DNA of 64,000 nt from assembly GCF_014280875.1 (NCBI RefSeq), contig NZ_JACLAL010000001.1:186001-250000 (forward strand), written 5' to 3'. The notes beneath the pieces were generated by a model that was given only the letters and a program-made list of their open reading frames with translations, ran no database searches and was not told where the DNA came from. How positions within the stretch are numbered: position 1 is the stretch's first letter; each line of letters opens with the position of its first letter. The stretch is from Paenirhizobium daejeonense (lineage in GTDB: Bacteria > Pseudomonadota > Alphaproteobacteria > Rhizobiales > Rhizobiaceae). The position numbers were made by a program, and so were the translations under genes. Below are positions 8,839-16,675 of the stretch, one piece after another.

Positions 8839-10392
8839 ATGACGGGTGATGCACTGGAACTGGATCGCAGGGAGCGCCGCACGCGCGGCAACAGGCCGGC
8901 GCGGCGGGAGGGCGGCGGCACTCCATCGCTCAAAGTACCGTTCATCCGGCGCAACATTCCGACCTATGACATTCTCTCGGAGGAGAACCTCGTCCGTATC
9001 GAACAGACGGCGGATCGCATTCTCGCCGAGGTCGGCATCGAGTTTCGCGACGATCCGGTCACGCTCGATCACTGGAGGCGGGCAGGGGCGGAGATCGACG
9101 GCGTTCGCGTCCGCTTTGAACCGGGCATGCTGCGGGAGGTGGTGTCGACGGCTCCCGCAACCTTCACCCAGCATGCGCGCAATCCGGCAAACAACGTCGA
9201 GATCGGCGGCAGCAACGTCGTCTTCTCGCCGGCCTATGGCTCGCCCTTCGTCATGGATCTGGACAATGGCCGCCGCTACGGCACGATCGAGGATTTCCGC
9301 AACCTCATCAAGCTCGGCCAGTCCAGCCCCTGGCTGCATCATTCCGGCGGCACCATCTGCGAACCCGTCGACCTGCCGGTCAACAAGCGGCATCTGGAGA
9401 TGGTCTACAGCCATATCAAATATTCCGACCGCGCCTTCATGGGCTCGGTGACGGCGGAAGAGCGGGCGGAAGAATCGATCGAGATGGCGCGTATCCTTTT
9501 CGGTGCAGATTTCGTCGATCAGAACTGCGTCATCCTCGGCAATGTCAACGTCAACTCGCCGCTCGTCTGGGACGGCACCATGACGAAGGCGCTGAGAGCC
9601 TATGCCCGCGCCAACCAGGCCGCCGTGATCGTGCCTTTCATCCTCGGCGGCGCCATGGGACCGGTCACCAATGCCGGCGCCATCGCCCAGTCCTATGCCG
9701 AAACGCTGGCGGGCTGTGCCCTGACCCAATTGGAGCGCAAGGGCGCGCCGGTGATCTTCGGCAACTTCCTGTCTTCCATGTCGTTGCGGTCGGGTTCTCC
9801 CACCTTCGGCACGCCGGAGCCGGCGATCGGCTCCATGGTCATCGGCCAGCTTGCCCGCCGGCTGAACCTGCCGCTGCGTTGTGCGGGGAACTTCTCCAAT
9901 TCCAAGCTGCCGGATGCGCAGGCCATGCAGGAGGGCGTGATGTCCATGCTGTCGGCCGTCCATTGCGGGGCGAATTTTATCCTGCACTCTGCCGGCTTCG
10001 TCGATGGCCTGCTGTCCATGTCCTACGAGAAGTTCGTCATGGACACGGATTTCTGCGGCGCGCTGCATTCCTACATGGCCGGCGTCGTGGTCGATGACAA
10101 CACGCTCGCCATGGATGCCTTTCTGGAAGTCGGGCCCGGCAGCCATTTTCTCGGCTCAGCCCACACCATGCGCAATTACCAGACGGCGTTCTGGGATTCG
10201 GCAGTCTCCGACAACGAGCCGTTTGAAAAATGGGCAGAAGCCGGATCGACCGACATGGCGACCCGCGCAAACAAGCAGTGGAAGAAGACGCTTGCCGAAT
10301 ATCAAGCGCCGCCTCTGGACCTCGCCATTGACGAAGCACTGCGCGACTATGTCGAACGGAACATGCGCGCCAAACCCGACGCCTGGTATTGA
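8839..10392 (+). CDS. MttB-family (trimethylamine methyltransferase-like) quaternary amine methyltransferase
   Basis: A 517-residue member of the MttB superfamily (COG5598). True MttB of methanogens reads an internal amber codon as pyrrolysine. This frame has none, so it belongs to the non-pyrrolysine branch, where characterised members demethylate glycine betaine, proline betaine or similar and pass the methyl group to a corrinoid protein. Sequence support includes the N-terminal FIRRNIPTYDILSEENL, a central GSPFVMDLDNGRR and the glycine-rich barrel segments FILGGAMGPVTNAG and AVHCGANFILHSAG. The start has GAGGGAG about 8 bases upstream. No corrinoid protein is nearby. The next gene, 18 bases on, is a flavoenzyme of the trimethylamine dehydrogenase type. 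The exact substrate is unknown. Confidence 0.88.
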   Translation: MTGDALELDRRERRTRGNRPARREGGGTPSLKVPFIRRNIPTYDILSEENLVRIEQTADRILAEVGIEFRDDPVTLDHWRRAGAEIDGVRVRFEPGMLREVVSTAPATFTQHARNPANNVEIGGSNVVFSPAYGSPFVMDLDNGRRYGTIEDFRNLIKLGQSSPWLHHSGGTICEPVDLPVNKRHLEMVYSHIKYSDRAFMGSVTAEERAEESIEMARILFGADFVDQNCVILGNVNVNSPLVWDGTMTKALRAYARANQAAVIVPFILGGAMGPVTNAGAIAQSYAETLAGCALTQLERKGAPVIFGNFLSSMSLRSGSPTFGTPEPAIGSMVIGQLARRLNLPLRCAGNFSNSKLPDAQAMQEGVMSMLSAVHCGANFILHSAGFVDGLLSMSYEKFVMDTDFCGALHSYMAGVVVDDNTLAMDAFLEVGPGSHFLGSAHTMRNYQTAFWDSAVSDNEPFEKWAEAGSTDMATRANKQWKKTLAEYQAPPLDLAIDEALRDYVERNMRAKPDAWY

Positions 10393-10410
10393 AACTGGAC
10401 AGACATCATC

Positions 10411-12453
10411 ATGGAATTATCGAAAGACCCTTTGCTCCAGCCTTTTCAGCTCAAGCATCTGACCCTCAAGAACCGCATCATGTCGACGGCGCACGAGCCG
10501 GCTTATTCGGATGCCGGCATGCCGGGTGAGCGCTATCGCCTCTATCACGTCGAAAAGGCGAAGGGCGGCATTGCGCTCACCATGACGGCCGGTTCGGCAA
10601 GCGTCAGCCGGGATTCTCCTCCGGCCTTCGGCAACCTGCTGGCCTGGAAGGACGAGATCGTTCCGCACCTGAAGCGGCTGGCGGATGACTGTCATAGCTA
10701 CGGGACGGCGGTGATGATCCAGCTGACCCATCTTGGCCGCCGCACCAACTGGAACAAGGGCGACTGGCTGCCGGTTCTTTCGCCATCGCCGATCCGCGAA
10801 CCCGCCCACCGGCATTTTCCGAAAGAGATCGAGGATTGGGATATCGAGCGCATCGTGGAGGATTACGCCTCCGCCGCTCAGCGGATGCAGGCGGCGGGCC
10901 TCGATGGTATTGAATTCGAGGCCTATGGCCATCTCATGGACGGCTTCTGGTCTCCGGCGACCAATCGCCGCGAGGACGAGTTCGGCGGCAGCCTCGAAAA
11001 CCGCATGCGTTTCTCCAACATGGTCATCGACGCCGTGCGCAAGGCGACAGGCCCGGATTTCATCGTCGGTATCCGCATGGTCGCCGATGAGGATTGGGAC
11101 AAGGGATTGTCAAAAGAGGAAGGTGTCGAGATCGCCCGCCGCCTCGCCGGTTCTGGAAAGATCGACTTCCTCAACATCATCCGTGGTCATATCGAGCATG
11201 ATGCGGCGCTGAACAACGTCATCCCGATCCAGGGCATGGCGGCCTCGCCGCATCTCGATTTCGCCGGAGAGGTGAGGGCTGCGACCAAATTCCCGGTCTT
11301 CCATGCGGCCCGTATCGCCGATGTCGCCACCGCTCGCCATGCGATCGCCGAAGGCAAGCTCGACATGGTCGGCATGACGCGCGCCCACATCGCCGACCCC
11401 CATATCGTCCGCAAGATCGTCGAGGGCAGGGAACATCAGATCCGCCCCTGCGTCGGCGCGACCTACTGTCTCGACCGCATTTATGAAGGCGGCGAGGCGC
11501 TCTGTATTCACAATGCGGCGACGAGCCGCGAGGCGCTCATTCCCCATGACCTGCCGAAAGCCGAAAAGCCGCGCAAGGCTGTGGTGATCGGTGCCGGCCC
11601 CGCAGGGCTCGAGGCCGCCCGTGTTCTGGCCGAACGTGGGCACACGGTTGAGGTTCTGGAAGCGACCGGGGAGGCCGGCGGGCAGATCAACCTGATGGTC
11701 CGCAACCCGCGCCGCAAGGAAATGATCGGCATCGTCGACTGGCGTCTCGCCGAACTGGAACGGCTCGGCGTTCCGATCCATTACAATACCTATGCCTCCG
11801 CCGAAGACGTGCTGGCTCTCTCGCCGGATCTCGTCATCGTGGCGACGGGCGGCATCGCCCAGTCGCCCGAACTGGAAGCCGGTGACGATCTCGTCGTGTC
11901 GAGCTGGGATATTCTCGCCGGCGCGGTGAAGCCCGAAGGGCCGGTCCTGCTGTTCGATGATAATGGCGGGCATCAGGGAATGAGCGCTGCGGAAGTGATC
12001 GCCAATGCTGGCGTAGAGCTGGAACTCGTCTCCCCGGAACGCTTTTTCGCTCCGGAAATGGGCGGCATGAACCACGTCCCCTATGCCAAGACCTTTGCCG
12101 AGAAGAACGTGCGCGTAACGATCAATACGCGGCTTGCTTCGGTCCGCCGCGATGGCAATGGCCTCGTCGCCACGCTCGGCTCGGATTTTTCGCCGGTCAC
12201 GGTGGAGCGGCGCGTGGCGCAGGTGGTGGTCGAGCATGGCACCATGGCGAACGCGGATCTCTATCTGGAGCTCAAGCCGCTATCCCGCAATCGCGGCGCG
12301 GTCGATTATCCAGCCCTCATCGCCCGGCAATCGCCGCTGCCGGTGAAGGACGAAAGTGCTGCCTTCGATCTCATCCGCATCGGTGATGCCATCGAAAGCC
12401 GCAATATTCATGCGGCGATCTATGATGCGCTGCGCTATTGTAGCCTTCTTTAG
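10411..12453 (+). CDS. TMADH/FadH-type NADH:flavin oxidoreductase, altered Fe-S site
   Basis: A 680-residue fusion. Residues 1-340 are an old-yellow-enzyme barrel binding FMN. Residues about 345-368 are the iron-sulphur loop, and residues about 385-680 an NAD/FAD-type domain with the dinucleotide motif VVIGAGPAGLEAARVLAERGH. This is the architecture of trimethylamine dehydrogenase, 2,4-dienoyl-CoA reductase and N-methylproline demethylase (StcD-like). The cluster loop has Cys347, Cys353 and Cys365, but the second usual cysteine is Ala350 and the loop is one residue short. The gene starts 18 bases after the MttB-like gene, so the two are very likely one operon. Oxidative N-demethylation of a betaine product is the best guess, unproven. 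Confidence 0.85.
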   Translation: MELSKDPLLQPFQLKHLTLKNRIMSTAHEPAYSDAGMPGERYRLYHVEKAKGGIALTMTAGSASVSRDSPPAFGNLLAWKDEIVPHLKRLADDCHSYGTAVMIQLTHLGRRTNWNKGDWLPVLSPSPIREPAHRHFPKEIEDWDIERIVEDYASAAQRMQAAGLDGIEFEAYGHLMDGFWSPATNRREDEFGGSLENRMRFSNMVIDAVRKATGPDFIVGIRMVADEDWDKGLSKEEGVEIARRLAGSGKIDFLNIIRGHIEHDAALNNVIPIQGMAASPHLDFAGEVRAATKFPVFHAARIADVATARHAIAEGKLDMVGMTRAHIADPHIVRKIVEGREHQIRPCVGATYCLDRIYEGGEALCIHNAATSREALIPHDLPKAEKPRKAVVIGAGPAGLEAARVLAERGHTVEVLEATGEAGGQINLMVRNPRRKEMIGIVDWRLAELERLGVPIHYNTYASAEDVLALSPDLVIVATGGIAQSPELEAGDDLVVSSWDILAGAVKPEGPVLLFDDNGGHQGMSAAEVIANAGVELELVSPERFFAPEMGGMNHVPYAKTFAEKNVRVTINTRLASVRRDGNGLVATLGSDFSPVTVERRVAQVVVEHGTMANADLYLELKPLSRNRGAVDYPALIARQSPLPVKDESAAFDLIRIGDAIESRNIHAAIYDALRYCSLL

Positions 12454-12454
12454 G

Positions 12455-12551
12455 GCATAATCCGACCGGAGTGAAACGAGGATCGGCAAGATTATGCTTC
12501 AAGAAAAAGATCTTGGAGTGCCGATCTCATTCAATCAGATCGGCACTCCAA
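12455..12551. repeat. Palindromic intergenic element with two hairpins
   Basis: The first dyad is GCATAATC at 12455-12462 with GATTATGC at 12490-12497. The second is a perfect 15-bp arm at 12513-12527, beginning TTGGAGTGCC, with its complement at 12537-12551 and a 9-base loop. No T-run follows, so it is not an ordinary terminator, though it directly follows the flavoenzyme stop. It resembles the short palindromic repeats scattered between rhizobial genes. Family membership is inferred. Confidence 0.55.
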
Positions 12552-12589
12552 CAGCGTGAGGTCACGCTGCGTCTTTGGGGGAGAGCGGT

Positions 12590-13645
12590 ATGGAAGGCGG
12601 GTTTCGCGGATCTGAGAGGACTGCCGGGGATGGTTCCGGCAGAAAATCCGATGCGGTGACCCGTCTCGAAGCGCTGATGGCGCAGGAGCCGGCCGCTATG
12701 GCGGTGGCGGTCTATGAAAACGGCGTGTTGACGGGGATCGCGTCCCCGGCAGCCGCCGGGCTGTCGCTCAACGCGTCCTCTCCGATGCGCAGCGCCAGCA
12801 ACACCAAGACCTTCGTTGCCGCGACCGTTCTTTCGATGTGGGAAGCCGGCGAACTCGATCTGGACGATCCGGTCGGCGCAAGGACAAGTGTGCCGATTGC
12901 CGATATTCTCCGTGGGGGCGGCTACGATGTCGACCGCATCACCATCCGGCATCTGCTCAGCCATTCCGCCGGCCTGCACGACCATGCCGATGAAAGCTTC
13001 CTCGACCTGATCCTGGAGGAGCCGGGCAGGCGTTGGACCCGCGAGGAACAGGTCCGGCTCTGTATGACGAGAGGTGGTCCGGACACCCCGGCCGGAACGC
13101 GGTTCCGCTATTCAGATACCGGTTATATCTTGCTGGGCGATATCGTCGAGACCCGGCTCGGCCAGCCGCTTGCCTCGGTGGTTCGTGAACGTATGGGTTT
13201 CGATGCTCTTGGCCTGTCGACGACGTGGTGGGAGGCGATGGAGCCGGCCCCGGATGGCGTGTCGCTTCACGGGCGGCAGTTCTTCCGTAATAAGGATGTG
13301 TTCCGCTTCGATCCGACCATGGATCTCTATGGCGGCGGCGGGCTCGTCATGTCTGCTTCCGATCTGGCAAAAGCCATGGCGGCGATCTTCGAAGGGCGCG
13401 TGTTCCGCCGCAAAGAGACGCTTTCGGAAATGTTGAAGCCAGGTTCGCATGAAGGGGGAGCCGATTATCGGCTGGGCGTCTTCGCCAGCGGCGACGGCGA
13501 GGGACGCTTCTTCTGGCACATCGGCTTCTGGGGTTCGGCCGCCTACTATCAACCAGAACGGGGGCTTTCCGTTGCCGGATACACCTCGCGGCGGGGCGAC
13601 CGCTCGCGCCTGATGTTGCTTATCGAAAACGGGATGATGGGCTGA
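12590..13645 (+). CDS. Serine beta-lactamase/class C-like hydrolase
   Basis: A 351-residue member of the beta-lactamase/penicillin-binding protein-like family. The nucleophile motif SxxK is Ser70-Asn-Thr-Lys73 in MRSASNTKTF. The YxN element appears as YSD in FRYSDTGY, and the KTG equivalent as HIGFWG. The conserved ITIRHLLSHSAGL segment is typical. No signal peptide is visible, so it is probably a cytosolic esterase or peptidase and not a resistance enzyme. The ATG at 12590 has a GGGGGAGAG ribosome site; a TTG 15 bases upstream is less likely. It stands alone between a palindromic element and a convergent gene. The substrate is unknown. Confidence 0.82.
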   Translation: MEGGFRGSERTAGDGSGRKSDAVTRLEALMAQEPAAMAVAVYENGVLTGIASPAAAGLSLNASSPMRSASNTKTFVAATVLSMWEAGELDLDDPVGARTSVPIADILRGGGYDVDRITIRHLLSHSAGLHDHADESFLDLILEEPGRRWTREEQVRLCMTRGGPDTPAGTRFRYSDTGYILLGDIVETRLGQPLASVVRERMGFDALGLSTTWWEAMEPAPDGVSLHGRQFFRNKDVFRFDPTMDLYGGGGLVMSASDLAKAMAAIFEGRVFRRKETLSEMLKPGSHEGGADYRLGVFASGDGEGRFFWHIGFWGSAAYYQPERGLSVAGYTSRRGDRSRLMLLIENGMMG

Positions 13646-13667
13646 TCATCAGAACCGCATACGAAAA

Positions 13668-13690
13668 GGCGGCGCCATCGCGGCGCCGCC
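13668..13690 (-). terminator. Rho-independent terminator of the PRC-barrel gene
   Basis: A perfect 9-bp stem (GGCGGCGCC and its complement) with a 5-base loop. Read on the minus strand it is followed by TTTT. It lies 33 bases beyond the stop of the PRC-barrel gene, between two convergent genes. Confidence 0.7.
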
Positions 13691-13722
13691 CGTCAGTCGT
13701 TACGCACGTCCCACGTTCCGGG

Positions 13723-14250
13723 TCACTGATTGACCGTCGACGAGGTGGTGGTGCTGTCGAGTGTCTTGAATTCCGGCGCGGCCTTCAGGCTTTCCGCCGT
13801 TTCGGTGGTCGTCAGGCGAACCTCGTTCTTTGCCGTGTCGTGGGTGACGGTGATCTTGTCCATCGGCACGGCGACGTCCTTTTCGCCGACGCCGAGGAAC
13901 CCACCGACCCCGATCACGGCAGCGACAATGCCGCCTTTTTCCTCGATGATCAGGTCGTTGATGTCACCGATGGCTTCATCGCCTGCCGTGTGCACCGACT
14001 GGCCGATGAAATCGTTGGCGCTGATCTGCGTCGTGCTCTGCTGCGTCAGATAACCGCCCGTGGTTGCCGCGCTGCTCTCGGACGGCACCATGGCGCCGGT
14101 CGACGGCACCGCGCCATTTTCAGCCGGAGCCGGCATCGTCCGCGATGCCGGAGCGGGGCTGGTGGCGTCCTGTGCATAGGCAAAGGGTGCGATTGCAGTG
14201 GAGCCAAGCAGCACGGCTGCAGCGAAGGTGTTGAGGGTCTTCTTCATCAT
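13723..14250 (-). CDS. Exported PRC-barrel domain protein
   Basis: A 175-residue protein with a clear signal peptide (MMKKTLNTFAAAVLLGSTA then ending near AYA-QD, residue 26). A proline/alanine/serine-rich stretch follows to about residue 75. Residues about 78-150 form a PRC-barrel: FIGQSVHTAGDEAIGDINDLIIEEKGG, then GVGGFLGVGEKDVAVP. PRC-barrels bind RNA or other partners. In periplasmic rhizobial versions the role is unknown, but stress-related expression is common. It is monocistronic, with its own terminator downstream. The frame is unambiguous and the domain call is confident; the function is open. Confidence 0.83.
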   Translation of the reverse strand: MMKKTLNTFAAAVLLGSTAIAPFAYAQDATSPAPASRTMPAPAENGAVPSTGAMVPSESSAATTGGYLTQQSTTQISANDFIGQSVHTAGDEAIGDINDLIIEEKGGIVAAVIGVGGFLGVGEKDVAVPMDKITVTHDTAKNEVRLTTTETAESLKAAPEFKTLDSTTTSSTVNQ

Positions 14251-14451
14251 GGACCTACCTTTCCTCTCAGATGATCTTGGCGACCGTCACGACTGCCGAT
14301 GAAGTGAGGGCATCGCGTCGGTTCGAGAGGAAAATGTCTGGGCGGCGCAATCGTTCCCATTGGAATTGCAGCTAAATTTTTCGAAATTCAGGGAACAATC
14401 GACGCGGACGGCGGTTTGCGCGCCCGAGTCGATATCTTAGCCGAAGCTGTT

Positions 14452-15339
14452 TCACAGGCGGAAACGGGGGGCGTGCTGCCCCTTGACCGCAACGCCGAGT
14501 TCGAACGTCGCGCCGCACAGCGCGTCGGCCTTGCGCGAGGTGTCATCGAGCCCTTCCCAGCAGGAGGTCACCATCAGCCGGTCGGCGTTCGGGCCGAAGA
14601 AGGCCGGGCAGGTCACCCGCTTCGCTGGCATTGCGTAACGGGCGATGTGGCGTCCCTCCGCGTCGTAACGATCGACTGCGCCGCCATCCCAACGGGCGTT
14701 CCAGATGTTGCCCTCGGCATCGACCACCGAGCCATCGAACACACCTTCGCGGCCGGTGCCGTCGATCAGCACACTGGGTGTTCCGGTCGGCAGGCCGGTC
14801 TCCGCATCGACATCGACCCGCATCAGCTTGTTGATCTTCGAATCGACGAAGTACCCGATCTTGCCGTCCGGCGAGAAGCAGATGGAGTTCGGAATACTGA
14901 TCTTGTCGAAGATACGAATGACCTTGTTTCCGGCGACGTGATAGATGGCGCCGGCGCCGTCGGCGGCAGTCTTGCCCATGGTGCCGATCCATAACGCTCC
15001 CGAGGGATGAACCCGGCCGTCATTGGAACGGTTGCCGGGGCGGTCCGGCTCAAGCTCGACAAAGGGGGTGAGCTCGCCGGTAGCGCGGTCCCGCAGAAAA
15101 AGTCCCGCGTCGCCGGCGATGAGCTGGCGGTTTTCATCGATGATGGCAAGAACACTGCCCATGAACGGTAGATCGTGGCGGGTCGCCGTATTGGTGGCCA
15201 GCTCCAGTGACCAGAGCGCCTTGCCGAGAATGTCGAACCACCAGAGTGTGTCGCTTTCCCGGTCGTAAACCGGCCCTTCCCCAAGTTCTAGCCGGTGATC
15301 GACCAGCACGTTTCCTGCAAACGAATGATGTGATGGCAC
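14452..15339 (-). CDS. SMP-30/gluconolactonase family protein
   Basis: A 295-residue six-bladed propeller lactonase-type enzyme. Metal ligands expected in SMP-30 enzymes are visible: Glu in LGEGPVYD, Asn in IPNSICFSPDG and Asp in VFDGSVVDAEGNIW. It likely hydrolyses a sugar lactone in the cytosol. The GTG at 15339 was chosen because GGGAG lies 7-11 bases upstream. An ATG 27 bases further up would place that ribosome site inside the coding region. No sugar dehydrogenase or transporter lies alongside, so the pathway is not indicated. A small palindrome upstream (15406-15418) may be its operator. Confidence 0.86.
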   Translation of the reverse strand: MPSHHSFAGNVLVDHRLELGEGPVYDRESDTLWWFDILGKALWSLELATNTATRHDLPFMGSVLAIIDENRQLIAGDAGLFLRDRATGELTPFVELEPDRPGNRSNDGRVHPSGALWIGTMGKTAADGAGAIYHVAGNKVIRIFDKISIPNSICFSPDGKIGYFVDSKINKLMRVDVDAETGLPTGTPSVLIDGTGREGVFDGSVVDAEGNIWNARWDGGAVDRYDAEGRHIARYAMPAKRVTCPAFFGPNADRLMVTSCWEGLDDTSRKADALCGATFELGVAVKGQHAPRFRL

Positions 15340-15749
15340 GCACTTTTCTCCCTGATTCCAGACCACCCACAGGCAATGCGGAATACTTGCCTCTGTTTGA
15401 CAGGGTTTTACGGTAAAATAAAGCTGGCTTCTGGACTAGCCCGCGCGTCTGCGGCTAAGCTCGGCGACGGTGGGTAGGGCGGATTCGTCTGCACATTGAT
15501 ACACGTGCCGTTCTTCGGAGTTCACTTTATTCCGGATCAATAATCTACGACGCGCAAGGTGCAATTCTAACGAGCCGCTTTCAGGGGAGACATCAATAGC
15601 CTTCAGGGGCTGTTTGGTGTTGTTTTCTGCATGCCGGTTTTTCCGGCCTGGCCTCCGGTCGCCGCTCTTTCGTTCTGAGGGAAGCCGGCTGTCTAAGGAG
15701 AGCAATTTGCATTTTCAGATTTTTGGAGTCATGCGAAGAAACATTTGCC
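15340..15749. other. Intergenic region between divergent lactonase and LuxR-type genes
   Basis: About 410 bases with no convincing coding sequence. It is less GC-rich than its flanks near 15400-15560. It contains the 13-base palindrome at 15406-15418 and a small hairpin at 15633-15647 (GCCGG, five T, CCGGC). Promoters for both divergent genes are expected here, but no clear -35/-10 pair could be assigned. Confidence 0.55.
15406..15418. promoter_or_regulatory. Palindrome upstream of lactonase gene
   Basis: TTTTAC-G-GTAAAA is a perfect odd-centred dyad 67-79 bases upstream of the lactonase GTG. The place fits an operator, but no regulator is identified. Confidence 0.3.
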
Positions 15750-16487
15750 ATGACAGCGATTGACCCCGACGCTTCCGAGCGAATTGCTGCCGCGGTTGCC
15801 GAGATCGGTAGCTTCAAGACGCAGTTCGATGTTTTCCGTTTCATGAAGCGGCTGACTGAATCCTATGGTGCGCGGGCCTTCATGGTCCTCAACATGCCGT
15901 CGCCTACGTCTCTCGACCTTTCCAGCAACTCGATCATCACGAACTGGCCGGCCGACCTGCTGACCGAATATGATCAGACACCGCTTCTTTCCAGTAGCCC
16001 CCTGCTTGGACGTCTGCGGGTCTCCACTACGCCCTTCACCTACGATATTGAACATGTGAGCAAGCAGCGCGATCCCCGGACGATGGAGATCTCGCACGCT
16101 TTGTTTAACCGCTTCAGGATGCCGCGCGGCGCTTTCTTCCCGGCCCACGATGCATCCGGTATTCGCGGCGCCGTATCCTTCTGCGGGGACCGATCGATCT
16201 TTTCCACGGCGGAAATGATGGAGTTGATGTTTCTCTCCATCCACATCTACAACCGTCTTGCGGAAATCCGCGATCTCGACAATCGCGCCACCGACATGCT
16301 CACGGAGCGCGAGATCGATTGTCTAAACTGGACTGCGGCGGGCAAAACCAGCGTCGAGATTGCCGAAATCCTCGGCCTCTCCGAACACACGATCAATCAT
16401 TACCTCAACCGCGCAACGAAGAAACTCGATACGGTGAACCGGACGCAGGCGGTAGCCAAAGCCCTGAGGCTCGGCCTGATCAAGTAA
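15750..16487 (+). CDS. LuxR-type regulator with autoinducer-binding-like domain
   Basis: A 245-residue LuxR-family regulator. Residues about 20-165 match the autoinducer-binding fold, and residues about 182-245 a GerE-type helix-turn-helix with LTEREIDCLNWTAAGKTSVEIAEILGLSEHTINHYL. Of the residues that hold acyl-homoserine lactone in TraR/LuxR, Trp66 and Tyr74 appear conserved. The usual Asp is replaced by Ser in SSSPLLG (82-84), and the second Trp is Tyr98. No luxI-type synthase is in the window. It may therefore be an orphan that senses another ligand or none. The ATG at 15750 was preferred to a TTG 27 bases upstream. Confidence 0.85.
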   Translation: MTAIDPDASERIAAAVAEIGSFKTQFDVFRFMKRLTESYGARAFMVLNMPSPTSLDLSSNSIITNWPADLLTEYDQTPLLSSSPLLGRLRVSTTPFTYDIEHVSKQRDPRTMEISHALFNRFRMPRGAFFPAHDASGIRGAVSFCGDRSIFSTAEMMELMFLSIHIYNRLAEIRDLDNRATDMLTEREIDCLNWTAAGKTSVEIAEILGLSEHTINHYLNRATKKLDTVNRTQAVAKALRLGLIK

Positions 16488-16675
16488 TCGTGCGGTTGTC
16501 TCGTTTCATGGAGCTGGCCTTTGGTCATTGCGCTGGAATTGCTTTTCGGCAAGAAATGCATGCATGCCGATCACGCGAGGAAAGACACTGAAATCAACGA
16601 GATTGATGGCTTGCCGGTTTCCGGCCCGCCCGGCGGGCGGGCGTCGCGGCTTTAAGGCGGGGAGCATGTAGCGCC

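Noticed and set aside
8806..10146. A 446-codon minus-strand frame over the MttB-like gene
   Set aside because: No ribosome site and no domain; the plus-strand product is a clear MttB-family protein.
8839..10392. Pyrrolysine (amber readthrough) in the MttB-like gene
   Set aside because: The frame has no internal TAG codon and ends at TGA, so it is of the non-pyrrolysine type.
12513..12551. Ordinary rho-independent terminator after the flavoenzyme
   Set aside because: The stem is perfect, but no T-run follows on either strand; it was listed as a repeat instead.
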